From: Bryobacterales bacterium
Lineage (GTDB): Bacteria; Acidobacteriota; Terriglobia; Bryobacterales; Bryobacteraceae
Direction: 5' to 3'
NCBI GenBank assembly: GCA_003132865.1
Contig: PKYZ01000837.1
Span: 1-15,863, forward strand
DNA length: 15,863 nt
In this document: positions 13,604 through 15,863 of the stretch, in pieces
Layout: every line of letters starts with the position of its first letter
Numbering within the stretch: the first letter of the stretch is position 1
The notes under the pieces: generated by a model
Told to the model about the DNA's origin: nothing
What the model saw: only the letters and a program-made list of their open reading frames with translations
Databases searched by the model: none
Translations under genes and position numbers: made by a program

Positions 13604-15690
13604 TACAGTTCCAAGGGGAGGGAGCGGAGGCGGGTTCCGTTCAGGTGGAAGACGGCGTTGGCGACGGCTGGGGCCAGGCCCACGATGGGAGTTTCGCCGG
13701 CGCCGGCCGAGGGCAGATCCGGGCGATCGACTAGTACTACTTCGATTTCGGGCATGTCGCTGAAGCGGGGCACGCGGTACTGGGAGAAACGCGGATTCAG
13801 GATTTGCCCGTCGCCGAAGCGGATTTGTTCGAAGAGCGCGCCGCCGAGGGCCATGGAAATGGCGCCCTGGATCTGGTTCTTCAGGTGATCGGGGTTGACC
13901 ACCGCGCCGCAGTCGAAGGCTTCGACCACGCGCAGAATGCGGATGCGATTTTCTTCGACGGTCACCTGGGCGCAGGTGGCGATGTAGCCATTCTTTTCGA
14001 ATCCGCCGGCGATGCCGATGCCCTTGCCCTGGCCCCATCCGAAGCGTTCCGCGGCGGCTTGGAGCACGGCGCGCAGGCGCTCGTCTTTCAGGTTCTTGAG
14101 CCGGAACTCGAGAGGGTCCATTTTCACGGCGTGGGCCAGTTCATCGATGTGCACCTCGCGCGCGAAATGGTTGGCGGTGGCGGCCAAGCCGCGGTAGGAT
14201 CCCTGGCGGAGAGGCGACTTGGCGGGGTGGAAGACGTTCCGCTGGTTGGGGATGTCGTACTTGCCAACCAAAGCCGAGCCGCCGGAGTTGTAGTTGTGGC
14301 ACTCCCATGCGGTGATGGCGCCGTTGCGGACGCCGCTCGAGATTTCGATGAGACCGGCGGGGCGGAAGTAGGACCAGGTGAATTCTTCCTCGCGGGTCCA
14401 CACGAGCTTGACGGGTTTGCCGGCGGCTTTCGCGAGGCGCGCGGCTTCCACGGCGCATTCGCCGGAGTGTTTGCCTCCGTATGCCGAGCCGGTATCCGGC
14501 ACGATGACGCGGACGCGATCATCGGGGATGCCGAAGGCGGAGGCTAATTCGCTGCGCACGCCGAAGGGTACCTGCGAGCCAGTCCAGACGGTGAGCTTGC
14601 CGCCATCCCACTCGGCGAGCGCGGCGCGGGGTTCAAGCGGGGCGTGCGCGATGTAGGCGACGGTGTACGCGGCTTCGAGCTTGATATCCGCGGCTGCCAT
14701 ACCTTCTTCGACGGATCCATGGGGATCACCTTCGCCGGATTCAGAGGTCTGCTTCAGGTATTTGTAGAGCCCGGGGCCGGAGGCTGCACCTGACGGGGCG
14801 GGCTCGCGCTTCCATTCGGGCTTGAGCCGGCGGATGGCTTCGGCGGCGGCTTGCGCATCCGGCGCGGCGACTCCCACGAAGTTCTTCTCGTGAACCACGG
14901 TGACGCCGGGCAAGCTGGGCAAGTCGGGCGCATCGAGATTGGCCACGGTCGCGCCGAATGCCGGTGGACGCAGGACGCGGCCGTAGAGCATGCCGGGGCG
15001 AGTGAGGTCGGGCGTGTACTTGTGCTGGCCGGTGACCATATCGCGCGCCGCAAGCTTGGGCGCGGACTGGGAGAGCGGGCGCGCCACGGGCGCGTCGCGA
15101 ACGATGGTCTTCGCGATCTTCTGGCCTTTGGTCAATTCGCCGAAGCCGATGGGGGCGGCGCCGGGGCAGACGATTTTGCCATCCGCGGCGGATAACTTGG
15201 CGCGGTCGACGTTCCACGTTTCGGCTGCCAGATCGAGCAGCGCCTCGCGCGCGGTGGCGGCTGCGCGGCGGACCTGCGGGGCCATTGTGGGGGTGGTGCG
15301 GCTGCCGAAAGTGCCCATATCGTAGGGCACCAGCGCAGTGTCGGCCATCACCAGTTTGATGGAGCCGATGGGGCAGTGGAGTTCTTCGGAGGCGGCCTGG
15401 CTGAGAGAGGTGCGGATGTTCTGGCCGACCTCGGTCTTGCCGGTGTAGATGGCGACGGCGCCGTCTTCGCCGATGTGCAGCCAGGCGTCGAGATCCTGGG
15501 GCGGGGCTTCGGAGCGGCGCGCGCGGCCGGACTCCTGCGCGCCGGCGGAAAAGGCGATCAGCAGACCGCCACCTAGGAGACCGATGAAATCGCGGCGATC
15601 GACGGCGAAGCGATAGGCCAGCGGCGCGGTTAGCTCGTAGCGCTCGGGTTCAATGCGGGCGGGTTCGATCCGGGCGAGTGTGTCAGGCAT
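13603..15690 (-). CDS. Xanthine-dehydrogenase-family molybdenum-binding subunit (isoquinoline 1-oxidoreductase beta-like), Tat-exported
   Basis: Large subunit of a two-subunit molybdenum hydroxylase, 695 residues. Twin-arginine signal [11 protein letters not shown] with hydrophobic LLIAFSAGA lies at 32-51, so the enzyme is expected in the periplasm. Then come [25 protein letters not shown] (Mo-cofactor domain start), the GxGS/T-like [44 protein letters not shown] and, near the end, SAGAGETP with the catalytic base glutamate (about E666). Family members oxidise N-heterocycles or aldehydes; the substrate cannot be read from sequence. The 31 residues before the twin arginines (RIEPARIEP, a DNA duplication at 15648-15678) are unusual, but no later start is apparent. 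The ATG overlaps the end of the [2Fe-2S] gene by 8 bases, so translation is coupled. Its stop codon touches palindromic repeat copy 4. Confidence 0.88.
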   Translation of the reverse strand: MPDTLARIEPARIEPERYELTAPLAYRFAVDRRDFIGLLGGGLLIAFSAGAQESGRARRSEAPPQDLDAWLHIGEDGAVAIYTGKTEVGQNIRTSLSQAASEELHCPIGSIKLVMADTALVPYDMGTFGSRTTPTMAPQVRRAAATAREALLDLAAETWNVDRAKLSAADGKIVCPGAAPIGFGELTKGQKIAKTIVRDAPVARPLSQSAPKLAARDMVTGQHKYTPDLTRPGMLYGRVLRPPAFGATVANLDAPDLPSLPGVTVVHEKNFVGVAAPDAQAAAEAIRRLKPEWKREPAPSGAASGPGLYKYLKQTSESGEGDPHGSVEEGMAAADIKLEAAYTVAYIAHAPLEPRAALAEWDGGKLTVWTGSQVPFGVRSELASAFGIPDDRVRVIVPDTGSAYGGKHSGECAVEAARLAKAAGKPVKLVWTREEEFTWSYFRPAGLIEISSGVRNGAITAWECHNYNSGGSALVGKYDIPNQRNVFHPAKSPLRQGSYRGLAATANHFAREVHIDELAHAVKMDPLEFRLKNLKDERLRAVLQAAAERFGWGQGKGIGIAGGFEKNGYIATCAQVTVEENRIRILRVVEAFDCGAVVNPDHLKNQIQGAISMALGGALFEQIRFGDGQILNPRFSQYRVPRFSDMPEIEVVLVDRPDLPSAGAGETPIVGLAPAVANAVFHLNGTRLRSLPLEL

Positions 15691-15863
15691 GGGATTGGGC
15701 CGCCTTTTGGATGGCCGCGACGATGCGGAGGTAAGTGCCGCAGCGGCAGATGTTGCCGTTCATGTGGCGCACGATGTCTTCGCGGCTGGGGTGCGGGGTT
15801 TTCTTCAGCAGCGCCACGCCGGAGACGATCATGCCGGAAGTGCAATAGCCGCACTGCATGGCG
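15683..15863 (-). CDS. (2Fe-2S)-binding subunit of the molybdenum hydroxylase, 3' part only
   Basis: The visible 59 codons are the C-terminal part of a CoxS/IorA-type electron-transfer subunit, which normally has about 150 residues; the rest lies beyond the right edge. [11 protein letters not shown] and, after a helix ([19 protein letters not shown]), [10 protein letters not shown] give the four cysteines (CxxC...CxC) of the buried, molybdenum-proximal [2Fe-2S] cluster. The plant-ferredoxin-like N-terminal half with the second cluster is not seen. The frame ends QKAAQSHA with TGA at 15683-15685, overlapping the start of the molybdenum subunit gene (ATG 15688-15690). Small subunit first, large subunit second is the usual order for the isoquinoline-oxidoreductase branch. 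Too close to the edge, and without its start, to appear as a normal ORF. Confidence 0.9.
   Translation of the reverse strand, partial: AMQCGYCTSGMIVSGVALLKKTPHPSREDIVRHMNGNICRCGTYLRIVAAIQKAAQSHA

Noticed and set aside
15630..15854. 74-codon minus-strand frame near the right edge
   Set aside because: Wrong frame: the true frame here shows the CxxC...CxC ferredoxin-like motif and ends at 15683.

Overview
The window reads as a high-GC, Gram-negative soil bacterium, most likely an Acidobacteriota member of the Solibacter/Bryobacter type. This is an inference from gene content: an LpxC lipid A enzyme (so an outer membrane), a class-B sdhCAB operon, a PEP-CTERM protein, a DUF433/DUF5615 remnant, an unusual RibBA, a Tat-exported molybdenum hydroxylase, and a repeated GGACAGGCC-type palindrome between genes. 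No rRNA, tRNA, insertion sequence, prophage or CRISPR array was found.

Layout. 1-720 holds a MerR/TipAS-type regulator whose DNA-binding N-terminus is missing or interrupted. 721-1049 has no gene but carries a promoter-like site. lpxC (1050-1940, minus) follows, with a TTG start. A small DUF433 antitoxin-like gene (2204-2434, plus) overlaps the first 19 codons of a destroyed DUF5615 toxin. A cluster of three hairpins leads into ribBA (2672-3826) and a DUF302 gene (3871-4416). Convergent to these is a YdjM-like membrane protein (4420-5409, minus). The centre (5576-7730) is the least explained part: a small Cys-rich protein (minus), an AT-rich divergent control region rich in inverted repeats, an HTH regulator (plus) and an unrecognised gene without a clear start codon. 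7731-8040 is non-coding and holds a 26-bp inverted pair of the palindrome and a 19-bp tandem duplication.

The right half is mostly on the minus strand. The sdhC-sdhA-sdhB operon (11423 down to 8041) encodes succinate dehydrogenase/menaquinone-type oxidoreductase. Upstream lie a frameshifted pseudogene (11548-12138), a small secreted protein, a PEP-CTERM protein with an unusually long tail, and the molybdenum subunit of a xanthine-dehydrogenase-type enzyme overlapping the end of its [2Fe-2S] subunit gene, which runs off the right edge.

What ties the window together is central metabolism and envelope genes (LpxC, riboflavin/FAD supply, FAD-dependent SDH, molybdo-flavo-type oxidation) interspersed with decaying accessory genes and palindromic repeats. 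Two of the repeats sit exactly on the TAG stop codons of lpxC and of the molybdenum hydroxylase gene. The observations most worth following are those stop-codon repeats, the altered GTP-cyclohydrolase II domain of RibBA, the decapitated toxin, and the divergent zinc-ribbon/HTH locus. I see no complete new multi-gene system that can be asserted from sequence alone.
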